Source of the DNA: Rhabdophis nuchalis
Taxonomy: Eukaryota; Chordata; Lepidosauria; Squamata; Natricidae
Assembly (NCBI GenBank): GCA_039707465.1
Contig: CM077645.1
Coordinates: 166,733,503-166,797,502, forward strand
Length of the DNA: 64,000 nt
Direction: 5' to 3'
The notes under the pieces: generated by a model
The model's input: the letters and a program-made list of their open reading frames with translations, nothing else
Told to the model about the DNA's origin: nothing
Database searches by the model: none
Shown here: piece by piece, positions 53,746-64,000 of the stretch
How positions within the stretch are numbered: position 1 is the stretch's first letter
How the letters are laid out: every line of letters starts with the position of its first letter
Translations under genes and position numbers: made by a program

Positions 53746-54300
53746 CCCAGCAAGGACCAAACAACAAAAGCACCCACGAAATAAACCCCTCGCAGCGATC
53801 CAAACCAGGGAGGAAAGCGCCGGTTTCTACGTCCTGGGTCCTCTTACTGTCCTTCACAGAAATAGGTGTTCGATCGGTGCCTGTCAGCCTTTCTCGTTTG
53901 TAGCAACAGCTTTATTGAAAACGGGTTATCAGAACCGAAAGAACAATTTCGAAACATGTCTTTGCACCGAGTTGCTCGCCAGAATGGAATTAGGAAGAAG
54001 GGTGGGAACAGAAAGGGCCGCGGTTTTTTTCAGGCGACTGTGCTGGATAGACCTTCGCCAAAGCACTTTGGAAAGATGGTTGGGATGAAAGACCGCTGCC
54101 CAGATGAGGAGTGCGGCGTCAGAGGCCCCGGTTGGCTGACGATTGAGCCAATGGGTGCTGGCAGAGCAGAGGCACGGCGCGAGCGGGCCAGTGAGCGGGA
54201 GGGCGGGAGGGCCGGGCGGTTTGGGGCCGGGTTGCTGGAGATGGGTTTTCCTCTCGACAACTGACGCGGTTTCTGCTGTCTGTAACGGCAGTTGGGGGAG
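53746..54300. promoter_or_regulatory. bidirectional PSMG2/CEP76 promoter
   Basis: Only 555 bp separate the two start codons, holding both 5' UTRs. GC-rich toward CEP76, no TATA box, a ccaat at 54148-54152 with a second gttggctgac-type site just upstream. Open frames here (for example 53866-54264 and 53929-54387) overlap on both strands and have no family match. Confidence 0.75.
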
Positions 54301-54363
54301 ATGGCTTTGCCGCCAGAAAAAGCCTCGGAACTGAAGGAAATCATTCACCAGCAGCTGACGAAG
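54301..54363 (+). CDS. CEP76: CEP76 coding exon 1
   Basis: 21 codons, [18 protein letters not shown] to LTK, donor AAG|gtgagg, phase 0. Confidence 0.95.
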
Positions 54364-57300
54364 GTGAGGGTCTTTCCTTTTAACCACCTCAGCTCTCGTC
54401 TGGGTCTGATCTCACTGGCGGTATTTCACAACAGAACAACTTGCCCAAGATTAATTTAATCAGAATTAGGTTCCCCCCCAGCTTTTGCCCGGTTTCGCTC
54501 GACATAGAAAGCGATAAAACTAAATTCGGGAATTTGTTCACACTAGACAGAAATATATTACCTAATGATGATGCGGACTCAATATTGCAATTCTACGGAA
54601 GGCGATTCTAACCTGTTTTTATTTGTTCATTTAAAGCCTTTAAATACTCTTCAGCTCTTCCAGGGCAGCATTCTGATTCATCAAATCAAGGCAATGTGTA
54701 GGTTTGCTTCACATGCCAAGTCAAAATGTGACGCTTGTGGCTCGGGTTACAATGTTGTGGCAAGTTGTGACAACGTGGGATTATAAACCATGGTTTGTGT
54801 TACCAGAAGCAAACCTATTTTTGATTATGTTTTGTGATGGATTGGATCACATTTAGCAGCAGTAGAAAAGGTAGGGAAATAGGGAATTTGGGCTTTTGCA
54901 GGAAAGCTCGTGGAAATTATTTTGTAATAATGATGTCTATGCAACTTTTCCTAAATAAAGGAAGGAAACTTTGTGATTAGCAGTTATAATTAGAAATAGT
55001 TCCAAAAATCATAAAAAGGAGACCTTGGGTGCATATTGCTCTCAGACTACATAATGCCTTTTTTATTTTTGCATAAACCTAGTGCTTAAACTTGGCCATT
55101 GATTTGTTTTGATGAATTTGAAAAGAAATGACAGAAACAAAGTGGCCTGGTGGAATGATTGAGTTAAGAGGCAATGCACTGTTGTGACTAGACTGATACA
55201 GGATGGTGAAGATTAAAATTAAAAACTCATTTCTGGAAAAATGCCAGTTCTAAACAAACAAAAGAAAATTTAGAATGCAGCTAGTAGTTGTTGATCTAGT
55301 GGAGGTAGTCCTTGACTTACAATATTTCATTTAGTGACGGTTCAAAATTACAACAGCACTGAAAAAACTGACTTATGACTTATTACACTTAGGATCATTA
55401 CAAAGTTGCCATGGTCATATGATCAAAATCAGATTGACAACAGACTCATATTTATGACAATTGAGGCTTCTGGTGTCATGTGATCACCCTTTGTGATTTT
55501 CTAACAAGCAAAGTCAATGCGGAAGCAAAGTCAATGCAGATTCGCTTAACAACCATGTTCCTAACTTAACAACTGCAGTGATTCACTTAACAACTGTGGC
55601 AAAAAAGATTGTAAAATGGGACAAAACTTTTAGAAATGTCTCACTTAGCAACAGAAATTTTGAGCTCAATTATAATTGTAAGTCGTTGATTACCTGTAAT
55701 CATAGTTGAAAAGAAGAATATTAGTAGAATAAATAATCTGGCCAAAAAGTTGTTTGAGTCCATTTTGTAGCTACATATAAAGTGAACATAAAATTGTAAA
55801 CCTGGTGCTAAAAGTTTATTTTCAATTGTAAAAAAATATGTGTTTAAACACATACAAATCAGTAAAATAATCAGTGGAAATGTAAATAATGGATTTTCAC
55901 TGATAGAGTTGGAGATGGTAGGTGTACAGTCCCTTCCAGAAAATTTACCAGTTGGGTCCTGCAAGTTAATGTAAGTTGGCTCGAATGTAGCTCTGCAGTT
56001 GCACTTATGCTGAAAAGTTCTGATAAGATCTTGCCGAGCAACAGGAGAGGTGATGCTGAAGGAAGGGTGAATGGCCAAAAATATTCTTCTTCTGCCAATG
56101 GATGCCTACACCCCTTGTGCATTGGAATAAGCTCTTCTACTGATGAAAGAGCCAATCTGAACTTAATTTCATCTAGGAATTATCCTGCTCTTGTTTTGGA
56201 ATGACCTATTTGAAAAGTTGAGTAGAATATATTTTAGAAATTGTTAACAGAGATGTTTCCTTTCAGATGGATGTTCATAGCAGGATTCGAGCAGTTCTTG
56301 CTGAGACCATAAGAGAAGAATTGGCACCTCAACATCAACAATTATCTGAAGAAGATCTAATGAAAGCCTTAACACAGCGAGGAATCATTGATGATGTTGT
56401 GAAAGAACTCAACTTTGTGTCTGTGAGTACAGTTTGGCATTTTAAAAAACTCATTCTGGAACAATATTAATGAGCATAATAAAATCATTGCTGTCCTTGA
56501 AGAAAGAATTTCTCAGGCTTCTAGTGATATAAAACTATCAAAAACAATATAAATGATTCTGTTTCTTTAGTGAAATGGAACAAAATGCAGCTTGATTTGG
56601 AAACACAATAGCTAATAAATTAGGACACAGGGGAAAGCCATTCCTGGTATATATTGCCACCTTTGGTATAAATTTGCCTCTGCCTGCTAATCTCATTTGT
56701 ATCCTTAAGAATCTATTCTGCAGGTGGTTAAAAAAATGCATACCAAAGAGTTTATTTACTTCTGGGTGTTGGAATAACCAGCTATGTTGAATCATGAAGC
56801 TATATCCTTGGGCTGGATATTTAATAGAATAAAATAAAGAAAAAAGAAAAAGAAAGATTTACAGAAATTGTAAGAAAATCTGATTTGAAAATGATCTTAA
56901 TTTTTTTAAAATTATATCTATAGGACATAAATGACAGGGAAAGAATTTCCACTGCAAAACCAACTACACACTTTGTTGACAGGCAACCAGCACTCTTAAA
57001 AAAAAGTATGTTACATATTATCTTAATAAAACTGTAATGATAAGATTATTTTCATTCTGTGATTTGTTTACATTTCTTTCATTTTCTTTCCCCTCTTTAT
57101 TTTGGGCATCCTTCTGTAAATTTATTAGTTTATAAAATGTATTTGCTGCCCATCTCACATCGAAACAATTCTGTTTCAGGTAGTCCTTGTTTAATAATGA
57201 CTCAATAGTGCTAAACAAGTAGTACATATAACCAATCCTCATACCTACAAAATTTGCAATCACTTGATTGCATTCTGGGTATTAAACAATCAGCTCACAA

Positions 57301-60300
57301 TTATGAAATTGCAGCATTCATATGATCACCATTTACAACCTTCATTACCATTATCCTACGAGCAAAATTCAATAGAGAAACTGGCAAGAGGTCACAAATG
57401 GTAATCACATGGTGTCACATTTAATGTAGGGTTTGTTTAATGATAGTAAGAAAGAACTGACATTGCTAAGGAGTATAGTGAGGTGACATTGTTCTTTATA
57501 ACCACTTAGTTACTGAAAATCTGGTCCCAGTTTCTACCAGTATTTCTAAGCAAGGACTATCTGTAATCTTAATCTTTCACCTAATAGGTAAATATCATAT
57601 ATATATAACGTCGTGAAGATTCTTCCAATTCTACACGGGAGAAAACCCGAACAACCAAAGACCTACATACAAACACCCGCGAAAACCTCAGAAAACATAT
57701 ATAAACATATATAGATATGTTTTCGTAGATTTTCACGGGTATAGGTATGTAGATTTTGGTTTATTCGGGTCTTTTCCCGTGTAAAATTAAAGGTGTTTTT
57801 GCAACGTTTCGATGGGATCACCCCCATCATCATCAGGCTTGGGCCTTTGCTTTTTTGCATATATATATATTTATAAAAACATACCATAATATGTTAGATC
57901 TTAAATAATACAATTCTTTAATTCCATTTAAAATATGTCACAATTTGGTCAAAAGCAACATTATTATAGATTTGATAGGAAAATAACTTATACATTTAAA
58001 ATAAATATTAGTTGAACAATGTAAAGCATATACTTTATTTTAAGAGGAGTCTTTTAAGGCTTCTGAAGATCTTATTCATTTTTTAAAAATTGCTATCTGT
58101 ATTTTTACTTACCCTTTGTACTAACTTATATTTTTCCAATACTTTACAGCAAATATTGATCCAACACGAAGGTATCTTTACCTTCAGGTTTTGGGGGGGA
58201 AAGCTTTCCTAGAGCATCTTCAGGAACCCGAACCTTTACCTGGTCAAACTTGTTCTACCTTCACTCTTTACTTACATTTTCGGAACCAGCGTTTCCGCTC
58301 TAAACCTGTTCCGTGTGCCTGTGAACCAGATTTCAGTGATGGATTTTTGCTTGAAGTACACAAGGATACTTTAGGTAAGTAAATTTGTACATTGATCAGA
58401 ATCTAAACATTATAAAAAATAATATCTTTTAAATCTGAAAGACTACAAACTTTATATGGGCTTTTGTTGAAACAAGAAAAGATCGAATTGATGACTTTTT
58501 GATGGATAATTGTTTGATAGAAGAGTGGAAGGCATAACTTTATATTTTTATCTTTTCGTTCTTTTTTCTATCTTTCTTTTTACTTGTATATTTTTACTGT
58601 ATTGAAAATTATATACCTGAAGAGATTATTAGATGTGGAATCTCAGAAGGTTGTTTACCTGGAATAAACTTCAGAGAAAGTGATGGAGTCTATTTCTGAG
58701 CTGTACAAGATGGCATTTTCAGGGATTTCTTTTTTACATAAAGTTTTTAACATTTTAATGAATAGAGCCATAAATTTGTTCTATAAATAGAACTACTTGG
58801 CTTCTTATGTAATGCAATCTGAATTCATATGTGCTCCTCCTTTTTGAAAGTTTCTGTAGCATATTTAGTATTTCACCAGTTTTTAAAACTTGATAGCCTA
58901 TTTAGAAATACTGTTTCCCACTGTGGATTATCTTGCAGTGAAACAGCAAGCTAACTAGCTACTTCGTTATAGTGAATTTTGTGTCTTTTTTTTTAATTCA
59001 GTGATTCTTGGTAGAAGAAAAGCAAATGGGAATAAGGTGCTTAACTCTTTCCCTACTAACCTTTTTTTCAGTCAAATCCTATCTTTCCTTCCCTACTTCC
59101 AATCCCAGCTGTTTTTTCTAAATGATTTAAACTGGTTATAAATAGTTGCTGAAATATCATGATAAAAACTTTCATGTAATATTATGTGATATATATGCTG
59201 AATATTCTTTATTAATTTTAAGTGAACTTACATAGATAACATTGCAATATGAATGGGAAGCATTTTTAATTGTAGTTTTTAGTTAACTTTAGTTGGATGT
59301 GATGTTGACAGGTGATGGAAGCAAAATGGTTGATGCCACCACTATGCTGTCCATATGTGATCCAGTGCACATTGTCTTGATCAAAACAGACACTTCGGGT
59401 GAGACCACATTAGTAGCATCCTATTTCTTAGAATGGCGATCTGTCCTTAGTGCAGAAAACAAGATAACAAATGTGGCAATTGAACTTCTTGGTGTAGGTA
59501 AGTTTAAAACGTATTTTAACATTGGGGAAAATGATGTTGGATACAACTTTGAAAAAAAGATGGAATTAATAGTGATAAAAATGTATTTCATAGAAGAAAG
59601 TTCTCAAAAGTAACTTTTTCTGAATTTTAGCAATAATATTTATAGATGTAGGAGAAAACAGAATGGCTTCTTAAGGTACAACTTCAGAAAGTCTAGTTTC
59701 TCTGTTGATCTTCCCTTCATTCTTTAATCAGAGTAGTGGGTCCTTTTTCTATTATTTCCTTTGTTTTACTGGTTGCTAATTGTCCAAACTGATCCTATTT
59801 ACATTTAAATTTCTGCTTTGGGAAAAGTCTCCCAGGCTTCAAACACATTTAAGAATGATAAATCTAGTTATAAGTTTGAGAAATACTGTATATGGACAAT
59901 GTATATATTTTGAATGTTTGATCTAGTAAAAGGTCTATTTTCTTAAGTTCAAAAGTTCTTCTATAACTTTTGGTTCAAAGGTTCAGAATCAAAGGTTTCT
60001 GTTGGAGTACTTAATATCAAACTTGAAATCTATCCAAAACTTAACAAGACTCTTTCTCAGGAAATAGTTAATACTCAGGTATGTCCTAATTAACAGTAAT
60101 ATTAATACAATTCAGGCTGATTTTAATGTTAAGCACATTTTAATATTTATTTCACAAGTTAAAATTTGCGTATTATCAATTATCAAATTTGTGTATTATA
60201 GTTTTCTTGAAACATTCTGGTCTCCCTCCTAAATATAGGTAGTCCTTAACTTACAACCACAATTGAGGCCAAAATTTATATTGCTAAGTGAGACAGTTGC

Positions 60301-61395
60301 AAAGTGAATTTTGCCCCATTTTATGACCTTTTTTTGCCAAGGTTGTTAAGTGAATTACTGCAGTTAATAAGTAATATGTTTTTTAAATGAATTTGACTTT
60401 CTCATTGACTTTGCTTGTCAATGTTCACAAAAGGTGACCACATGACCCCAGGACACTTCAATATGTGAGACAGTTGCCAAATGTCTGCATTTTGATCACA
60501 TGACCATGGGGATGCTGCAACAGTTGTGTGAAAAATGATTGTGTCATTTTTTTTTCAGTGCAATTGTTACTTTGAATGGTCACTAAATGAACTACTGTAA
60601 GTCAAGGACTACATTGTAATCAAAGTTAAAGTAATAAATATTAAAATGAATATGAAACATGGAATGAATAACTTCAATGTTTTTCAAAATATCACATATG
60701 CATTCTAGTTCACATTTTCTGTGGCAAATGGCCAATTTATGTAGTAGATGGTACTGTCGAATTTGTCCTAAACAATAAAGCTGTTTCTAATTTTGTATGT
60801 ATTTGATAATTCTTGCCTAATCTTGCAGTAAAAGAAGCTAGAGCAAAAACATGGAGTATCATGCGAAGGAAAATTTATCTTTGACAGTTTTCTGAAAATT
60901 GGTCAATATCATTAAAAATGTACTACTGGCAAAGTATTATTTGTTTTGCTATGCCACAAGAAGTCTGGATCAATCAATCTGGATTTAATCATTCTTGAAA
61001 TATGTTACTCAGCCACAAGTACACCATATAATAATAATATATCTTACACTTTATTAACCAAAGACATTAGGATTTAAGATTAGAGCTTAATTACAGTAGT
61101 ACATTAGGACATGTTATTTATACTTTGAATTATATAAATATTTACTGTATTTTGTTTGTAACAGGATGTTCATACTAGCTGTTAGTTTAATCTATATTAG
61201 CAGGGCATATGCTTTATGTTTATAATGATTTTATTGTAAAGCATGTAATTGTTTTTTCAATTACAGATTTCTTTAGAGCGGCAGAAAACAGCAGAAAAGG
61301 AACGTTTGTTTCTTGTGTATGCAAAGCAATGGTGGAGAGAATACTTACAGATCAGGACTTCGCACAGTTCAAGACTAGTGAAAATATTTGCCCAG
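54301..61395 (+). CDS. CEP76: CEP76, centrosomal protein of 76 kDa, first 7 coding exons (partial)
   Basis: CEP76 is a centriolar protein that restrains centriole re-duplication together with CP110. Exons: 54301-54363, 56267-56422, 56924-57005, 58150-58374, 59312-59497, 59981-60078, 61267-61395; phases join to 313 codons. Blocks: [16 protein letters not shown]-type helix [24 protein letters not shown], the C2-like region [20 protein letters not shown] to [27 protein letters not shown], and [20 protein letters not shown]. The transglutaminase-like C-terminal half known for the family is not in the window: no exon resembling the next segment was seen between 61396 and 64000. Intron 5 (59498-59980) is short. 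Starts with a purine at -3 and G at +4. Confidence 0.96.
54364..55300. other. CEP76: CEP76 intron 1, left part, nothing recognised
   Basis: GC-rich at first, then AT-rich intron; no repeat ends seen. Confidence 0.5.
55301..55696. mobile_element. TA-flanked MITE, CAGGTAGTCC family
   Basis: From gaggtagtccttgacttaca to cgttgattacctg before TA. Internal catatgatcaaaatcagatt and aaagattgtaaaatgggac motifs. Confidence 0.8.
56267..56422 (+). CDS. CEP76: CEP76 coding exon 2
   Basis: 52 codons, [18 protein letters not shown] to [14 protein letters not shown]. Acceptor tttcag, donor TCT|gtgagt. This exon's own ATG is internal to the protein. Confidence 0.95.
56924..57005 (+). CDS. CEP76: CEP76 coding exon 3
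   Basis: 82 nt encoding the variable linker [20 protein letters not shown] then QPALLKK. It is diverged; placed by phase, by acceptor tctatag, donor AAAA|gtatgt and the trailing LKK shared with the family. Confidence 0.88.
57177..57563. mobile_element. TA-flanked MITE, CAGGTAGTCC family
   Basis: Starts caggtagtccttgtttaata and ends ctaagcaaggactatctg before TA; a diverged copy in CEP76 intron 3. Confidence 0.75.
57600..57860 (-). mobile_element. Penelope-like terminal fragment, inverted arms, hammerhead-like core
   Basis: Arms of about 65 bp around 57625-57690 (cacgggagaaaacccgaaca...) and 57712-57782 (...ttcgggtcttttcccgtg) are inverted copies meeting at an ATATAAACATATATAGATAT centre. On the minus strand ctgatga (57836-57830) is followed by a gatggg/cccatc stem and gaaac (57810-57806), the order of hammerhead ribozyme cores known from Penelope-like elements. 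No reverse transcriptase frame is present. Assignment is by motif resemblance. Confidence 0.6.
58150..58374 (+). CDS. CEP76: CEP76 coding exon 4 (C2-like domain)
   Basis: 225 nt, [20 protein letters not shown] through [17 protein letters not shown] to HKDTL, highly conserved. Acceptor tttacag, donor TTAG|gtaagt. Confidence 0.96.
59312..59497 (+). CDS. CEP76: CEP76 coding exon 5
   Basis: 186 nt, [20 protein letters not shown] to NVAIELLGV. Acceptor gttgacag, donor GTAG|gtaagt. Confidence 0.96.
59981..60078 (+). CDS. CEP76: CEP76 coding exon 6
   Basis: 98 nt, [19 protein letters not shown] to LSQEIVNTQ. Acceptor tggttcaaag, donor CAG|gtatgt. Confidence 0.95.
60236..60616. mobile_element. TA-flanked MITE, CAGGTAGTCC family
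   Basis: Starts taggtagtccttaacttaca after TA and ends gtcaaggactacattg before TA. Lies in CEP76 intron 6. Confidence 0.8.
61267..61395 (+). CDS. CEP76: CEP76 coding exon 7
   Basis: 43 codons, [20 protein letters not shown] to RLVKIFAQ. Acceptor attacag, donor CAG|gtatgg, phase 0. Last CEP76 exon in the window. Confidence 0.95.
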
Positions 61396-62760
61396 GTATG
61401 GAATACGCTATTCCATATTCTAGACTTTACAGTTCATATAATATGTGAATAAAAGGCTGTAGAAACAAATTTACCCTGAACTCAGTAAATGTTAGCCTTT
61501 TAAGTTAGGCCAGTGAGGAAACAGACACCACAAAATCTTAGGAACTTTAGTTATTTACTAACCGATGCCAGCTGGGTCATCCTTTCAGAGATATTTCTTA
61601 CCTAAACATAAACTGACCATGTGTGGGGGGGAAAGCAATGGGATTAGGAGCAATTCCCAACTTCCTGACATCCTCCCCATGGATATTGTTTGTGGGAAGC
61701 TGATAGGGAGCGTTGGAAATAACTCCTCCTCCCCTTCCTCAGCTAATGTTCAGAACTGACTGCCCCTTTCTGGAAGGGAGGGGAAACACCCTTGCTCCTC
61801 AGCATGTCTCCAAGATGACAACTGACCTGTCATCACCAGGACCAGTCAACCCTATCTCACAAGTAGACAACCCACTCACTTTCCTTGTTGGGAGATTTCA
61901 GCCCCTGTGCTGCCAGCCAATTGAGTACAGGTACCAGACAGAAGTGGTGGACATGGACAACACTTTCTCCTCTTTCCTTGTACAGTGCAACCTATGCATT
62001 TCTGGGAAGCGTAGTCAGAAGATGTGGTGATGCTGAAGCAGCCACAATTTCCCCAAATTTCATTCCTATGGTCCTACGGGTAACATTCTGTAAATTACCC
62101 ATTTGAGTTAGCTTAATTCAATAATTGTTGCCCTACAACACAATGAAATTATGTTGTAATTTCACCCAATTAAAAATTACTATCAAACATGAGACTTAAT
62201 TATATATAGATAGGATATTAAAATAGCAAAAGCCTGACAGAAATGATATACTCTTTAATATTCTTTCTTATACCAAAAATGTATAGTACTCTTGAGTTTC
62301 TTTTCTCAACTCCAACTTTCTTCCATGGCTATGCGGTATTCTTGTATTCACCTAATCGTTTCTAAAAAACATCTCCATACATATAAAACCTGAAATATTT
62401 TGGTTCTTTGCTGCTATTTAGTTTTATTTTGATAAATAAAATGCTGCTATTTAGTTTTATTTTCATGGATTATATTAGCCTATGCTTTCAAGTGTTCCAG
62501 GCTTCAGTTCCTAACGGTTCCTCTCAGTATGGGTGTTAAATGTTTGAATTTTTGCCTAGCATGGTTTCAAATTCAGTCCCAAATTAGGCAAATAGACCAG
62601 TTGTTATCTTTTTCTTCTTTCATATGCATTTATATTGGTCCCTCAGTATTGCTAGATAACCTCTGTAGTGCCTGATCAAACTCTTTTTCTGAATGGTATT
62701 TGGGGGAGCAGGGTGAAGAAAATAATTTAAACTGAATTTAGGTGTTCTTTTAGGCATTCT
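61396..62760. other. CEP76: CEP76 intron 7, nothing firmly recognised
   Basis: Two overlapping open frames (61713-62030, 61885-62106) lie in a GC-richer patch (61560-62050) that may be an old unclassified repeat. They have no domain signature. Confidence 0.45.
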
Positions 62761-62762
62761 TA

Positions 62763-63088
62763 AGGGATGTGGTGGCTAAGATGCAGAGCTTGTCGATCAG
62801 AAAGGTCAGCGGTTCGAATCCCTAGTACTGCGTAATGGAGTGAACTCCTGTTATTTGTCCCAGCTTCTGCCAATCTAGCAGTTCAAAAGCACATAAAAAT
62901 TCCAAGTAGAAAACTAGGGACCACCTTTGATGGGAAGGTAATAGCGTTCCGTGCACCTTCGGCAGTTAATCATGCTTGGCATATGACCACGGAGACATCT
63001 TTGGACAGCGTGGGCTCTTTGGCTTTGAAACAGAGATGAGCACCACCCCCTGGAGTCGGAAACAACTAGCACAAGGGGAACCTTTGCC
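62763..63088 (+). mobile_element. tRNA-derived SINE with 13-bp TSD
   Basis: Full-length-looking SINE: cttgtcgatcagaaaggtca, B box ggtcagcggttcgaatccc, gtgaactcctgttatttg, catatgaccacggagacatc. Flanked by ttaggcattctta at 62750-62762 and 63089-63101. It has about 90 bp (near 62858-62940) missing from the copy at 52374. Confidence 0.92.
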
Positions 63089-63101
63089 TTAGGCATTCTT
63101 A

Positions 63102-63740
63102 GAAAATAAAAAAAGGTAAACAGATTCAGCAGAGTATTTTGTGATCATCTTCCTATAAAAATATAATGGTAACTTGAGAGTCTAGTAAACCTCCTGGACT
63201 AATTAGAGTAGAAGAAAACATCCTCACTTGTATACTTTTTAGTAAATGTGTTTTGAGGATGCATGATCATCCACCCACTAAGACAGCTAATTTATGAATA
63301 AGCAAACACTTTGTTCATCAGAACTAAAAAAAACTCGTTCAAAACACCAGCAATACCACCTACCCTCGAATTTAACTTACATAATTTACACATGAAAATC
63401 TGCAAGATGATTATAAAATAGACTCTATGATTTACGTATTAAACAATGCATTGGAAGGAAAAACTGCTTATGATCTACAGTTGTAAAAGTTTTAAATGCC
63501 TTGGTTCCAACTTTATCTCAATATACCTGTTCTTTTTTAAAGCAATCACTGTGTTTTATTCAGACTAGTATAAGAGAATCCAATGATAATGTTTTGATGA
63601 TTGCTTGGTGCTGTTTCAAAAGATGATTTGGAGATTAGAGAATTATCAATAGTGTGGGGTTATGGTGCTCAGCATTGGAGGGAGAACAATCAACATCTGT
63701 GTGTATATTGCCCAGTTGAATAATATTGTCCTTACAGTAT
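63102..63740. other. CEP76 intron 7 continued, nothing recognised
   Basis: AT-rich, no repeat ends or exon seen before the LINE at 63741. Confidence 0.45.
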
Positions 63741-64000
63741 CATTGCTGATACCCCCAGAGATGGGGGTTGCTCCTCCATCCTGGTCCTATTAGACCTCTC
63801 AGCGGCTTTTGATACCAACGACCATGGTATCCTATTGCATCGGCTGGAGGGGTTGGGGGTGAGGGGCACCGTACTGCGGTGGTTCTCCTCCTACCTCTCC
63901 GGTCGATCGCAATTTGTGTTGGCAGGAGAGCAGAGGTCGACCCCGAGACCCCTCACATGTGGGGTGCCTCAGGGGTCGGTCCTCTCTCCTCTCCTGTTCA
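63741..64000 (+). mobile_element. L2/CR1-clade LINE, RT core, runs off the window
   Basis: One open frame to the window edge encodes GGCSSILVLLDLSAAFDTND, LRWFSSYLSGRSQFVLAGEQ and CGVPQGSVLSPLLF: RT motifs of the L2/CR1 clade upstream of the catalytic FADD box, which would lie just beyond the edge. Unlike the other LINE copies here it contains the 5'-ward RT core. Confidence 0.93.

Noticed and set aside
53866..54387. 132- to 152-aa frames on both strands near the CEP76 start
   Set aside because: Overlap the bidirectional promoter and CEP76 exon 1 in other frames; GC composition explains them.

Overview
This is a vertebrate nuclear window: four split genes with GT-AG introns, CpG-rich divergent promoters, and introns crowded with LINE, SINE, hAT and TA-flanked DNA-transposon debris. 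Many L2/CR1-clade 3' ends, tRNA-derived SINEs with a cttgttgatcagaaaggtcg-type body and dense small inverted-repeat elements suggest a squamate reptile (lizard or snake). I cannot narrow it further from the sequence.

Layout from left to right: SEH1L on the minus strand (complete CDS, nine coding exons, 12690 down to 931); a 1.9 kb divergent intergenic region with the SEH1L and PTPN2 promoters; PTPN2 on the plus strand (nine coding exons 14582-35399, plus an alternative terminal exon at 38430-38451); PSMG2 on the minus strand (complete CDS, seven exons, 53745 down to 40541); and CEP76 on the plus strand (first seven coding exons 54301-61395, continuing beyond the window). I assembled every exon by hand from family similarity, reading phase and splice signals. 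The coding lengths are SEH1L 361 aa, PTPN2 419 aa (hydrophobic-tail form) or 391 aa (nuclear form), PSMG2 264 aa and CEP76 first 313 aa. The order and relative strands match, as I recall it, the human 18p11 block CEP76-PSMG2-PTPN2-SEH1L read in reverse.

The genes act in different systems: SEH1L in the nuclear-pore Nup107-160 and GATOR2 complexes, PTPN2 in dephosphorylating JAK/STAT and receptor kinases, PSMG2 in 20S proteasome assembly, and CEP76 in centriole-duplication control. They share only chromosomal position and, in pairs, divergent promoters. SEH1L and PTPN2 are head to head, PTPN2 and PSMG2 are tail to tail, and PSMG2 and CEP76 are head to head with 555 bp between start codons.

The repeat layer holds the more unusual material: a 1.6 kb TA-flanked foldback element with a GC-rich palindromic core (46293-47897) next to a smaller element with related ends (45317-45899); an L1-type element with ORF1 and a 3' tail but no ORF2 (about 26350-28420); an inverted Penelope-like terminal fragment with a hammerhead-like core (57600-57860); a solo LTR with a perfect 5-bp target duplication (50100-50601); about ten copies of a TA-flanked MITE; and several hAT-type MITEs with 7- or 8-bp target duplications, some nested in other repeats.
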